A stretch of 64,000 bases of DNA from Dermacoccus abyssi. Lineage in GTDB: Bacteria > Actinomycetota > Actinomycetes > Actinomycetales > Dermatophilaceae. The stretch is taken from assembly GCF_034541975.1 (NCBI RefSeq), contig NZ_JAVYJM010000001.1; one strand, written 5' to 3'. The notes under the pieces were generated by a model that had not been told where the DNA came from, ran no database searches, and was given only the letters and a program-made list of their open reading frames with translations. Positions 53,220 through 61,348 of this stretch are shown in pieces (the stretch's first letter is position 1; every line of letters begins with the position of its first letter). The position numbers were made by a program, and so were the translations under genes.

Positions 53220-54893
53220 TTACTCCGAGGCTTGTGCAAGCGCCTTCGCCGTGTCGTCGTGACGCGTCACGACTGCGGCGACCGGCGCCACAATGCGCTC
53301 CTGGGCAACCTCCGTGATGGCCGCGTACAGGCGCTCACGAGCGTCGTCGCGAGCACGCGCCGCACCGGCGCGGGCAAGGGATCGCGCCAACAGGGCGAGC
53401 AGGAAGCCGAGCAACAGCCCGACCACGAGCATGACGAGCGGAATCGGCAACCAGTCGCCACCGAGCGTCGGCACTCCGACGTGGATCTGCATCATGCTGA
53501 AGCCGAAGAGCACGAGCAGCCACACGGCCCCCGCGAGCGCCACCGCGGCGAAGATCCACTGGAGTACGGCGGCAACGCCCCACCACGCGGGGAAACGTCC
53601 GCGCAACGGAGTACGCATCACGGCCTGGTCGAGCGCGTCGGCCATCGAGCCGTCCCGCGGCGTGGCGGCGGCGCGCACCTCGTCGGCCCACGGAGCAGGC
53701 ATCCCGTCGGAGGCCCGCTCGCCGAGGCGCCGCGTCGCGAGATCGACGGCTGCGCGGGCAGCGGGGCTCGCCGGCGGCAGCGACGACTTTCCGAGAGCGA
53801 TGCGGCGGTCCGCACGGCTGAGGTTCGCTTCGGCCTGGGTATCGAGACCCAGACGGGAGAGCGGCTTGGCCTTGAGGTTCTGCGTCCAGCGCGTGAACGG
53901 CCAACCGGTGCGGCGGGCCGCTTCGACCCGGTAGTCGCGTTCCACAGCGTCGAGCGCCACGTTGACACCGGCGGAGTCTGCGAGCGCCGAGACGAGTTCG
54001 TCGTTCGATCCGGTGACCCGCTGGGGACGAACGGCTCCGACGTGCGAGTTGAGGCGCTGTGCCTGGTGCCGCAGATCGCCGGCCAGACGTCGGTCGGAGG
54101 CGTTCTTCGACTGCACGAGGTCGGCGAGGGCGTCGATGAGCAACTCGCCGCCACCCGTGGCGATCGTCGAGGTCGGCAGAACGACAGCATCGGTCAGCCC
54201 GTCCTCCTCGAGCAGACGCGTGAGGTCGGCGAGGCAGCTCTGCGCGGCCTCGGGCGTGAGCCGGTCGACCTGGTTGAGGACGACGACGGACGTCGCCTTC
54301 GCAACGGCCAGCTGACGCACGTACTGCTCGTGCAGGACGGCGTCGGCGTACTTCTGCGGGTCGGTGACCCACACGAACAGGTCACACATCTCGAGCACGC
54401 GGTCGGCCTCGGCACGGTGCTCGCGCACGCGGGAATCGAAGTCGGGAAGGTCGAGGAGCACGAGGCCGTCGAGCTCGGCGTAGCGCGGCATGCTCGGGTG
54501 CACCTGGTGACGTGCGGAGATGTCGAGCCAGTCGAGCAGTTCTCCCGGCACGCTCTCGCCCCAGATGGCGGCGGAGGCGCGCGAGGTCGTCGGACGTCGC
54601 GCACCGATGCGGGAGACGGGCTCCCCGACGAGGAGGTTGAACAAGCTCGACTTGCCGGAGCCCGTAGCGCCGGCCAAGGCGACGACGGTGTGGTCGCCCC
54701 CGAGGCGCGAACGTTCGGCGACGCGCGCCAGGAGCTTGCGAGCCACTGCGACGTCGTCGGCGGGCAGAGCCGCCCCGCCGAGCGTCAGCGCGCGCTGGAG
54801 AGCGCCGGCGCGGCCGTCGACCTCCTCGCGCGACACCGGGGCCACGACGGGGCGCTCCTCGCGCGTACCGCGGGCGAACGGGTTCCAACTCAT
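53220..54893 (-). CDS. Membrane-associated GTPase (YfjP/dynamin-like), second of a pair
   Basis: The 557-residue protein has G1 ALAGATGSGKSSLFNLL at about residues 71-87, G3 LLDLPDFDS, G4 VLNQVDRL and a following helical region. Near residue 450-510 are two membrane helices (WIFAAVALAGAVWLLVLFGF, IPLVMLVVGLLLGFLLALLA). This is the layout of bacterial dynamin-like membrane GTPases. It overlaps the first GTPase gene by ATGA, so the two are made together and probably form a heteromer, similar to DynA/DynB of Streptomyces in gene order; this is inference. Confidence 0.88.
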   Translation of the reverse strand: MSWNPFARGTREERPVVAPVSREEVDGRAGALQRALTLGGAALPADDVAVARKLLARVAERSRLGGDHTVVALAGATGSGKSSLFNLLVGEPVSRIGARRPTTSRASAAIWGESVPGELLDWLDISARHQVHPSMPRYAELDGLVLLDLPDFDSRVREHRAEADRVLEMCDLFVWVTDPQKYADAVLHEQYVRQLAVAKATSVVVLNQVDRLTPEAAQSCLADLTRLLEEDGLTDAVVLPTSTIATGGGELLIDALADLVQSKNASDRRLAGDLRHQAQRLNSHVGAVRPQRVTGSNDELVSALADSAGVNVALDAVERDYRVEAARRTGWPFTRWTQNLKAKPLSRLGLDTQAEANLSRADRRIALGKSSLPPASPAARAAVDLATRRLGERASDGMPAPWADEVRAAATPRDGSMADALDQAVMRTPLRGRFPAWWGVAAVLQWIFAAVALAGAVWLLVLFGFSMMQIHVGVPTLGGDWLPIPLVMLVVGLLLGFLLALLARSLARAGAARARDDARERLYAAITEVAQERIVAPVAAVVTRHDDTAKALAQASE

Positions 54894-56605
54894 CGTGCGT
54901 CCTTCACGGCCGCGAGGGCCTTCTCGATACGCTCGGGTGCGCCTGGAGCGAGCGCGACCTCTGCGAGGGCTGCGTCGTAGCGCTGCTCCTCACGCTCGAA
55001 CAGCTCGGTGATGCGCTCAAGCAGCATGCCGCGGGCCCGGTTCGCCAGGGTACGAACGGCCTGGTCGCCGAAAATCGCTTCGAGGAGGCGCTGCGCGAGA
55101 ACGGCCGAACCTCCCGCGATGCCGACCTCCGCACCGCTCAGACCGTACGTCGAGGCGAACGTGATGAGCATGAGCATGACGGCGATGCCGTTGACGCCGA
55201 AGGCGAGGAAGCGCGCTGTCGTGCGCTTGTCGCCTGCCTCTTCCCGCACGAGGTCGAGCACATCGCCCTGCCAGTCGCGGACGAGACGTTCGACCGTGGA
55301 CGTGAGCTCGGGGCTCGCGGCGTTCAGTTCGGGGTGGCGGGCCATGATCGGCTTGCCCGCAGGGTCGAGTCGCCAGGCGCGGCCCGCGTCGAGGGCAGCC
55401 GATTCTCCGTGCGACGTGACGAGCTGTGCGACACCGGACTGGAGGGCCTCCCCCAGATCACGAGCCGGAGCAGCGGTCTCGGTGCGGGCGCGGAAGAAGC
55501 CGGTGACACGATCGCGGAGCTTGCTCACGCCGGCCTCGAACTGCTTGAGCAGCTCGCCGGTACCGACGAGTTCCTGCCAGCGCGCGAGCACCTCGCCGCG
55601 CAGCAGGGTGCCGTCCTTGAGGCCTTCCTCGACCGCGCGCAGCTGCTCGGAGTAAGCCTCGGACGCGGCGCCCGCCAACGTCGTCGCCGCCTCGTGCTGC
55701 GCGCGTCCGGCGGCGACAGCACCGCGGGCGCGCCCGTCGAGGGAGTCGAGTGCCCCGTCGAGCGTTCGACGGATGACGACCTGACGCGACAGGGCGTCGT
55801 TGGCCAGCGAGTGCAGCCAGCTGGAGATACGCTCGACCTCGATGTGCGGCAGCATGCCGTTCTCTTCGAGCGGCGATTCTGCGACGGCGAACACCGGCGA
55901 CTGGCCGAGGCCCTGCGCCGCGAGCATGCGCGCGAGGTCGGCGCGCACCTCCTCCATCGCGTCACGAGGCACGCGGTCGAGCACGACGGCCACGGACGTC
56001 CCGCGGTCGATGGCCTGCTCGAGCATCTCCCACGGCACGGCGTCGGCGTAGCGGACAGCGGTCGTGACGAAGAGCCACAGATCAGCCGCGGAAAGCAGCT
56101 GGCGCGCAAGGTCGCGGTTGGCGGAGACGACCGAGTCGATGTCAGGGGCGTCGAGCAGCGCGAGACCGCGGGGCACGGAGGCGGACGCGACGAGGCGCAG
56201 CGACGACGGGTCGTCACCCTGCGTCGCAGCGCCGGTGATGCGCGAGAGACCCGGCAGGACGCGCTCGCCGGTGAACCATTGAGCGTCCGAGGGGTGGTGG
56301 ATGAGCACCGAGGCTCGCGTCGTCGGGCGCAGGACGCCGGAGCGTGTCACCTGCTCACGCACGATGGAGTTGACCAGCGTCGACTTGCCTGCGCCCGTCG
56401 AGCCACCGATGACGGCGAGCAGCGGGGCGTCGAGGGATTCGAGGCGCGGCAGGACGTAGTCGTCGAGCTGCGACACGAGCTCCCCCTGCTCGCGGCGCTG
56501 CTTGGCGACGTCAGCCGTCTCGAAAGGGAGGGCGTTGGCGGCGACAGCGGCACGCAACTCGCCCACGGCGCGGTGCAGGCGCGCACCGTCGAAAACTTCG
56601 TTCAC
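54890..56605 (-). CDS. Dynamin-family GTPase, first of a pair
   Basis: From GTG 56605 the protein has 571 residues. G1 is AVIGGSTGAGKSTLVNSIV, switch region RPTTRASVLIHH, G3 LALLDAPDIDS and G4 VVLDRVPRD. Long helices follow, then one hydrophobic pair (FLAFGVNGIAVMLMLITFAS, then VGIAGGSAVLAQRLLEAIFG) and a coiled C-terminus (LERITELFEREEQRYDAAL). This is a bacterial dynamin-like protein likely acting at the membrane. The frame extends upstream into the efeB end without homology; the Shine-Dalgarno site for GTG is weak. Confidence 0.87.
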   Translation of the reverse strand: MNEVFDGARLHRAVGELRAAVAANALPFETADVAKQRREQGELVSQLDDYVLPRLESLDAPLLAVIGGSTGAGKSTLVNSIVREQVTRSGVLRPTTRASVLIHHPSDAQWFTGERVLPGLSRITGAATQGDDPSSLRLVASASVPRGLALLDAPDIDSVVSANRDLARQLLSAADLWLFVTTAVRYADAVPWEMLEQAIDRGTSVAVVLDRVPRDAMEEVRADLARMLAAQGLGQSPVFAVAESPLEENGMLPHIEVERISSWLHSLANDALSRQVVIRRTLDGALDSLDGRARGAVAAGRAQHEAATTLAGAASEAYSEQLRAVEEGLKDGTLLRGEVLARWQELVGTGELLKQFEAGVSKLRDRVTGFFRARTETAAPARDLGEALQSGVAQLVTSHGESAALDAGRAWRLDPAGKPIMARHPELNAASPELTSTVERLVRDWQGDVLDLVREEAGDKRTTARFLAFGVNGIAVMLMLITFASTYGLSGAEVGIAGGSAVLAQRLLEAIFGDQAVRTLANRARGMLLERITELFEREEQRYDAALAEVALAPGAPERIEKALAAVKDAR

Positions 56606-56651
56606 CCGTACAGTCTCGTATGCCGTTGGCGCGCACTCAACTCGGAACGCG

Positions 56652-57914
56652 TCAGGATGTGAAGAGTTGCTGACCCACGAAGCCGCCCTTGGGCACTCCC
56701 GGCGGCACGGCGAACAAGCCGGAACCTGTGTGCTTGAGGTACTCCATGAGCGCATCCTCACGCGACATCCGCATCTGCATGGGGATGTACTGGCGTGACG
56801 GCCGCCGCACGTAGGCGAGGAAGAAGAGCCCCGCGTCGAGTCGTCCCAAGGCATCGTTTCCGTCGGTGAAGTTGTAACCGCGTCGCAGCATCTGCGCGCC
56901 GCCGTTGTTCTTCGGGTGGGCGAGGAAGACGTGCGAGTTCTTCGCGATGAGCGGCTCGCCCCCGCGTCCCTTCACATCGAACTTCGGCTCGTCGAACTCC
57001 TTGCCACCGGAAAGCGGCGCACCTTCGGGGCGGTCACGCCCGATGATGGCTTCCTGCTCGCGCAGGCTCGATCGGTCCCAGGTCTCGAGGTGCATCGTGA
57101 TGCGACGTGCCACGAGGTAGGAGCCGCCTGCCATCCAGTCGGCCTTCGGGTCGTCACCGCGGCCCACCCACACGTGGTCGTCGACGACGTCACGGCTCTC
57201 GGCCTTGATGTTGGCCGTCCCGTCCTTGAAGCCGAAGAGGTTGCGCGGCGTGGCCTGGCTCGTCGAGGTCGAGCTGGTACGCCCGAAACCGAGCTGCGCC
57301 CACCGGATGGCGGCCAGTCCGAAGGCGATGCGAGACAGGTTGCGGATGGCGTGCACGGCCACCTGGGGGTCGTCGGCACAGGCTTGAACGGCGATGTCGC
57401 CGCCACTGCGGCGCGGGTCGAGCTTGTCGGCCGGGAAGTGCGGCAGTTCGCGCAGTTCCTTGGGCTGCTTGTCCGCGAGCCCGAACCGGTCCTTGCCCTT
57501 CGCGTCGCGGAACAGCGTCGGACCGAAGCCGAAGGTGATCGTCAGGCCGGACGGCGGAAGGTCTTCGGCCTCACCCGTGTCGGCGGGTGGCGCGTCGTAG
57601 GCGGTGGCCTCGTCGGAGGCCGTCTCGCCGCGCATCATGCGTGCGGCGGCGAGGCTCCACGCCCGCAGGAGCGACTCGAGTTCGTCGCGCGTCGTGGCAG
57701 TGACGTCGAACGTCGCGAAGTAGAGCCTGTCCTGCGCAGGCGTGACGATGCCCGACTGGTGTTCCCCGAAGAAGTCGTAGGTGCGCTCCCCCGGCGACGG
57801 CTTTTCATCGGCTGCAGCGTGAGAGGCACCCCAACCCCCCGCGAAACCGGCAGCACCGAGTGCCGCTCCACCACCGGCGAAGCCGAGCATCCCGCGGCGC
57901 GAGACGTTCGCCAT
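56652..57914 (-). CDS. efeB: Deferrochelatase / DyP-type peroxidase EfeB
   Basis: The 420-residue protein begins with a Tat signal (SRRGMLGFAGGGAALGAAG) and is therefore exported folded. The DyP motif GFKDG (in NLFGFKDGTAN) holds the catalytic Asp, and the proximal heme region includes HPKNNGGAQMLRRGYNF. EfeB oxidises Fe(II) or extracts iron from heme as part of the EfeUOB importer. ATG 57914 follows AAGGAGGAGA; an in-frame GTG six bases earlier is too close to that site. It follows efeO by 79 bp. Confidence 0.96.
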   Translation of the reverse strand: MANVSRRGMLGFAGGGAALGAAGFAGGWGASHAAADEKPSPGERTYDFFGEHQSGIVTPAQDRLYFATFDVTATTRDELESLLRAWSLAAARMMRGETASDEATAYDAPPADTGEAEDLPPSGLTITFGFGPTLFRDAKGKDRFGLADKQPKELRELPHFPADKLDPRRSGGDIAVQACADDPQVAVHAIRNLSRIAFGLAAIRWAQLGFGRTSSTSTSQATPRNLFGFKDGTANIKAESRDVVDDHVWVGRGDDPKADWMAGGSYLVARRITMHLETWDRSSLREQEAIIGRDRPEGAPLSGGKEFDEPKFDVKGRGGEPLIAKNSHVFLAHPKNNGGAQMLRRGYNFTDGNDALGRLDAGLFFLAYVRRPSRQYIPMQMRMSREDALMEYLKHTGSGLFAVPPGVPKGGFVGQQLFTS

Positions 57915-57993
57915 GCTCACTCTCCTCCTTCGCGCGCGGCTTCCCGCGCAGTTGCCTTCGCCCCCACGCCGAGCGCGGGGGCGAAGGCACACC

Positions 57994-59181
57994 TCACAAC
58001 GTGACGGCTGCGGTCAGCTTCGACAGCGGCTCACTCAGGGCGTTGACTGCATTCGACAGTTCCTTGACCTCGGCGTCACTCAGCTTGTCGTACGTCTTGA
58101 AGACGACGTCGTCACCCGAGCCCGAGACCTTGTGTTTGTCGAGCAGCTTCTGCAGCGCGGCGAACTTCGTCGCGATGCTCGAATCGAGCGACGCGTCCTT
58201 CTTCTTGAGCAGCGGACGCAGGTTCTCCCAGGCGATGCGGGCGCCGTCGACGTTGCCCTGGAAGTCCCACAGGTCGGTGTGCGACCAGGCTTCTTCCTCG
58301 CCGGTGACCTTGCCGGTGGCAACCTCGTCCATGAGCGCCTTCGCGCCGTTGCCGATCTTGTCGGCAGAGAACGTCGTCGTCTTCGTGCGCTTCTCGAGGG
58401 TCTTGGTGTCCTTGAGCAGCTGGTCGGCGATCTTCGTGCGATCGGCCTTCGACATGGCCGTGTAGCCGGTCTTCGGCGGCCACAGGTCCTTCTCGATACG
58501 GTGCCAGCCGGTCCACTCCTGGCCCTTCTCGAGGTCGGCCTCGCGCAGGTCCATCTTCGGGTCGAGGTCGCCGAAGGATTCGGCCACGGGCTCGATGCGT
58601 TCCCAGTGCAGACGCGCCTTGGCGTAGAGGGCGCGGGCTTCGTCGTCCTTACCGGCCTTGTACAGGTTGACGAACTTCGTCGTCTGCGTCGTGAGCGAGC
58701 TGGCCTGGTCCTTGACGTACGACTGGTACTGCTTGTCGGCGGTCTCGACGAGCTGCTTGTCGGCTCCGCTGGGCGCGAGGTCCTTGCCGGAGTCGGTGAC
58801 CTTGAACTTGGCGGCGATGCCCTTGCCGACCATGCCCGGCTTGCACGCCGTGTAGTAGTCGCCCGGCGCCGCCTTGACGACGAGTTCACGCGTGAGACCC
58901 GGAGCGATGTTCTCGACCTCGCCGACGATGCGTAGCTTGTCCTCACCGAGGAGGTAGAACTCGGTGACCTTGTCGCCCTCGTTCTTCACGCTGAAGACGA
59001 CGTTGCCCGACGGCGCCTCGGACTTGGAGACCTTGCACTCGGAGGCGGTCGAGGAGACGGTCAGCTTGCCGTCGCCGGACTTCGAGTCGGACGAGGACGC
59101 GTTGCTCGTGCAGCCTGCGAGTGCGAGGCCGGCGACGGCGAGCAGGGCGCCGCTGCGAGCGAGGGTGGGTCGGGTGGTCAT
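57994..59181 (-). CDS. efeO: Iron uptake lipoprotein EfeO
   Basis: The 395-residue protein has a lipoprotein signal with lipobox LALAGC at residues 19-24. An N-terminal cupredoxin-like domain (about 40-140, ...SGNVVFSVKNEGDKVTEFYL..., with YYTACKPGMVGKG) and a C-terminal imelysin/M75 domain with GWHRIEKDLW (HxxE metal motif) follow. It captures iron outside the membrane and passes it to EfeU. The start at 59181 overlaps the efeU stop (ATGA). Confidence 0.95.
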   Translation of the reverse strand: MTTRPTLARSGALLAVAGLALAGCTSNASSSDSKSGDGKLTVSSTASECKVSKSEAPSGNVVFSVKNEGDKVTEFYLLGEDKLRIVGEVENIAPGLTRELVVKAAPGDYYTACKPGMVGKGIAAKFKVTDSGKDLAPSGADKQLVETADKQYQSYVKDQASSLTTQTTKFVNLYKAGKDDEARALYAKARLHWERIEPVAESFGDLDPKMDLREADLEKGQEWTGWHRIEKDLWPPKTGYTAMSKADRTKIADQLLKDTKTLEKRTKTTTFSADKIGNGAKALMDEVATGKVTGEEEAWSHTDLWDFQGNVDGARIAWENLRPLLKKKDASLDSSIATKFAALQKLLDKHKVSGSGDDVVFKTYDKLSDAEVKELSNAVNALSEPLSKLTAAVTL

Positions 59182-60053
59182 GCCGTCACTTTCTGGGGAG
59201 TGGTCGAAGCCGGCGTCGCCGCCTTGGGGTTGTGGGAGGCACGCACGCGCTTGACGAAGATCGTCATGACGACGGCGACGTAACTGACCCACACGATGAG
59301 CTCCAGCCACGTCGTGGCCGGCGAGAAGTTGAGGGTGCCCTTGAGGAGCGTGCCGAGCCACGAGGTGGGCTCGATGGTGTCGCTCACGTCGAAGGCGAGG
59401 TTGTGCAGACCGGGCAGGATGCGCGCTTCCTGCAGGTCGTGGACGCCGTAGGCGAGAACACCCGCGGCGACGAGAATGAGGAAGCCACCCGTCCACGTGA
59501 AGAACTTCGACAGGTTGAGCTTGAGCGCGCCCTTGTAGAACGCGAAGGCGAGGACGACGGCCGTCGTGATACCGAGCGCGGCACCCACGAGCGGCGCGGT
59601 GGACGACGACGAGCCGGAGCTGGCCGCCTGCGTCGCGGCCCAGAGGAAGAGCGCGGTCTCGAGCCCTTCGCGGCCGACGGCGAGCATCGCGACGACGACG
59701 AGGGAGGCACGCGAAGCCTCGGCCGCACGATCGACGTGGCTCTTGAGGTCACCGGAGAGGGTGCGCGCCGAACGCGCCATCCAGAAGATCATCCAGGTGA
59801 CGAAGCCGACGGCGACGATCGACAGGCCACCACCGATGGCCTCCTGCGCCTCGAACGTCAGGCCGTTGGGGCCGTACGTGAGGAGTGCGCCGAAAGCGAG
59901 GGAAACGCCCACAGCTGCGCCCACACCGAGCCAGATCCTCGGCAGGAGGTGTCGTCGATCCGACTTCACGAGATACGCGACGAGGATGACGACGACGAGC
60001 GACGCCTCCAGGCCTTCGCGAAGACCGACGAGATAGTTGCCGAACACGAGCAC
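59178..60053 (-). CDS. efeU: Ferrous/ferric iron permease EfeU (FTR1 family)
   Basis: The 291-residue protein has seven hydrophobic segments and two copies of the iron-transport motif REGLE: VGLREGLEASLVV near the N-terminus and AVGREGLETALFL at about residue 125. The C-terminus is short and basic. It is the membrane channel of EfeUOB. It starts with GTG at 60053 or possibly 60047. Two IdeR-like boxes precede it by 13-45 bp. Confidence 0.95.
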   Translation of the reverse strand: MLVFGNYLVGLREGLEASLVVVILVAYLVKSDRRHLLPRIWLGVGAAVGVSLAFGALLTYGPNGLTFEAQEAIGGGLSIVAVGFVTWMIFWMARSARTLSGDLKSHVDRAAEASRASLVVVAMLAVGREGLETALFLWAATQAASSGSSSSTAPLVGAALGITTAVVLAFAFYKGALKLNLSKFFTWTGGFLILVAAGVLAYGVHDLQEARILPGLHNLAFDVSDTIEPTSWLGTLLKGTLNFSPATTWLELIVWVSYVAVVMTIFVKRVRASHNPKAATPASTTPQKVTA

Positions 60054-60065
60054 CCCCAGAGCGGG

Positions 60066-60098
60066 TTAGGTATACCTGAGCGAGGTAAACCTAACCTA
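60066..60098. promoter_or_regulatory. Two IdeR/DtxR iron boxes upstream of efeUOB
   Basis: TTAGGTATACCTGAG and GAGGTAAACCTAACCTA are neighbouring matches to the TTAGGTTAG-CCTAACCTAA box. The second keeps about 14 of the 17 core positions. They cover the expected promoter of efeU. Confidence 0.75.
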
Positions 60099-60168
60099 TC
60101 GTCGTGAAATAGCAAATAGCAGCCGCCAGCCCTACAGCACGGGACCAAAGTGACGTTCGAACGACGGC

Positions 60169-60342
60169 TCCTGGCCATGTATCTGTTTGCTCGGGCGGCA
60201 CCCGAGCAAACGGCACCCCCGACAGGAACCGTCGCAGGCTCCTCCCGAATCCTGGCCAGCCATCTGTTGGTGCGGCGCGGACCGCTCGCTTCGCTCGGGC
60301 CCACGCCGCACCAACGAGTACCCCCGACAGGATTCGAACCTG
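60169..60342 (-). repeat. Tandem duplication of the tRNA-Arg 3' end and its hairpin
   Basis: Two modules on the minus strand share the order: GGTTC(GAATC)CTGTCGGGGGT, a hairpin starting GTT and ending AAC, then AGAT....GGCCAGGA. Module 1 (60342-60251) includes the real tRNA-Arg T-arm and acceptor, with hairpin GTTGGTGCGGCG...CGCCGCACCAAC. Module 2 (60230-60169) has a shortened tRNA end, with hairpin GTTTGCTCGGG...CCCGAGCAAAC. The hairpins differ although their flanks match. Confidence 0.75.
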
Positions 60343-60392
60343 CGACCTAGAGATTAGAAGGCTCTTGCTCTATCCAACTGAGCTACGGGGGC
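60320..60392 (-). tRNA. tRNA-Arg(TCT)
   Basis: The minus strand reads GCCCCCGTAGCTCAGTTGGA..., anticodon arm GAGCCTTCTAATCTC (TCT), T-arm GCAGGTTCGAATCCTGT and acceptor CGGGGGT-A. CCA is not encoded. Confidence 0.96.
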
Positions 60393-60439
60393 TCACGCAG
60401 CACCCGCGCCTCACGAGGCGAAGGCCCTGCGAAAACACA

Positions 60440-60466
60440 AAACCCCCTGAAATGTCAGGGGGTTTC
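60440..60466 (-). terminator. Terminator after tRNA-His
   Basis: AAACCCCCTGA pairs with TCAGGGGGTTT around a four-base loop, followed by TTG on the minus strand, between tRNA-His and tRNA-Arg. Confidence 0.85.
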
Positions 60467-60474
60467 GCGTCTGG

Positions 60475-60547
60475 GGTGAGTAACGGGACTTGAACCCGCG
60501 ACATCCTGGACCACAACCAGGTGCTCTACCTGCTGAGCTATACCCAC
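60475..60547 (-). tRNA. tRNA-His(GTG)
   Basis: The minus strand reads GTGGGTATAGCTCAGCAGGT..., anticodon arm CTGGTTGTGGTCCAG (GTG), T-arm GCGGGTTCAAGTCCCGT and acceptor TACTCAC. A G at position -1 and an encoded CCA (60474-60472) are present, as expected for tRNA-His. Confidence 0.97.
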
Positions 60548-60637
60548 CATGTGCGCGACCGGGGAACCCCGGGTCAGGCAGCGCGGACGAATATACCCGA
60601 CGGCGCCGCCGAACCCCTAATCGTGCGCGGCCGAAGG

Positions 60638-61258
60638 TCAGCCCTCGACCTGGTACTTCTTCGCGATGACCTGGGCCTCGTTGGACGACGGCCCGGGCTG
60701 CTCGACGAAGACCGCTTCACGGTAGTAGCGCAACTCCGCGATCGACTCACGGATGTCGGCGAGAGCGCGGTGACCGCCGTTCTTGGCGGGGGCGTTGAAG
60801 TACGCCCGCGGGTACCAGCGGCGCGAGAGCTCCTTGATGGAGGAGACATCGATCGTGCGGTAGTGCAGGTGGCCGGCCAGCTGGGGCATGTCGCGCTCCA
60901 GGAAGCCACGGTCGGTGCTCACCGTGTTGCCGCCGAGCGGCGCCTTTCCAGCGTCCGGAGCGTGAGTCATGACGTACTCCAGGACGAGGGCTTGGGCTTC
61001 CTCCATGCTCACCCCGTGCTCGAGTTCCTCGAGCAGACCGGACTTGGTGTGCATCTCCCGCACGAAGTCGCCCATCTGCTCCAGAGCCTCCGGCTCGGGG
61101 CGAATGACGACGTCGACGCCGTCGCCGAGTTGGTTGAGTTCGAAATCGGTGACGAGCGCGGCGACCTCGATGAGGGCGTCGTTCTCGAGGTCGAGGCCCG
61201 TCATCTCGCAGTCGATCCAGACGATGCGGTCGGTGTGGGCGCGGTCGGAGTCAGTCAC
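60638..61258 (-). CDS. orn: Oligoribonuclease
   Basis: The 206-residue DEDDh exonuclease has IVWIDCEMTGLDLENDALIE (Asp and Glu), LGGNTVSTDRGFLERDMPQL (Asp), YRTIDVSSIKELSRRWYP and HRALADIRESI (His and Asp). It degrades RNA di- to pentanucleotides, including pGpG. I start at GTG 61258 with AGGA eight bases upstream; ATG 61267 sits too close to that site. Confidence 0.96.
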   Translation of the reverse strand: MTDSDRAHTDRIVWIDCEMTGLDLENDALIEVAALVTDFELNQLGDGVDVVIRPEPEALEQMGDFVREMHTKSGLLEELEHGVSMEEAQALVLEYVMTHAPDAGKAPLGGNTVSTDRGFLERDMPQLAGHLHYRTIDVSSIKELSRRWYPRAYFNAPAKNGGHRALADIRESIAELRYYREAVFVEQPGPSSNEAQVIAKKYQVEG

Positions 61259-61291
61259 GCCCCACATCCTAAGCGAGCCTTCAGAATGGCC

Positions 61292-61336
61292 AAATGCGTG
61301 CACCCCACCCCGTGGCGGGGTGGGGTGCACGCATTT
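61292..61336 (-). terminator. Perfect 21-bp stem terminator after the YihY gene
   Basis: AAATGCGTGCACCCCACCCC-G and its exact complement enclose TGG, 13 bp after the stop at 61349. The ends are A/T-rich in both directions. Confidence 0.9.
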
Positions 61337-61348
61337 CGAGTCGGGAGA

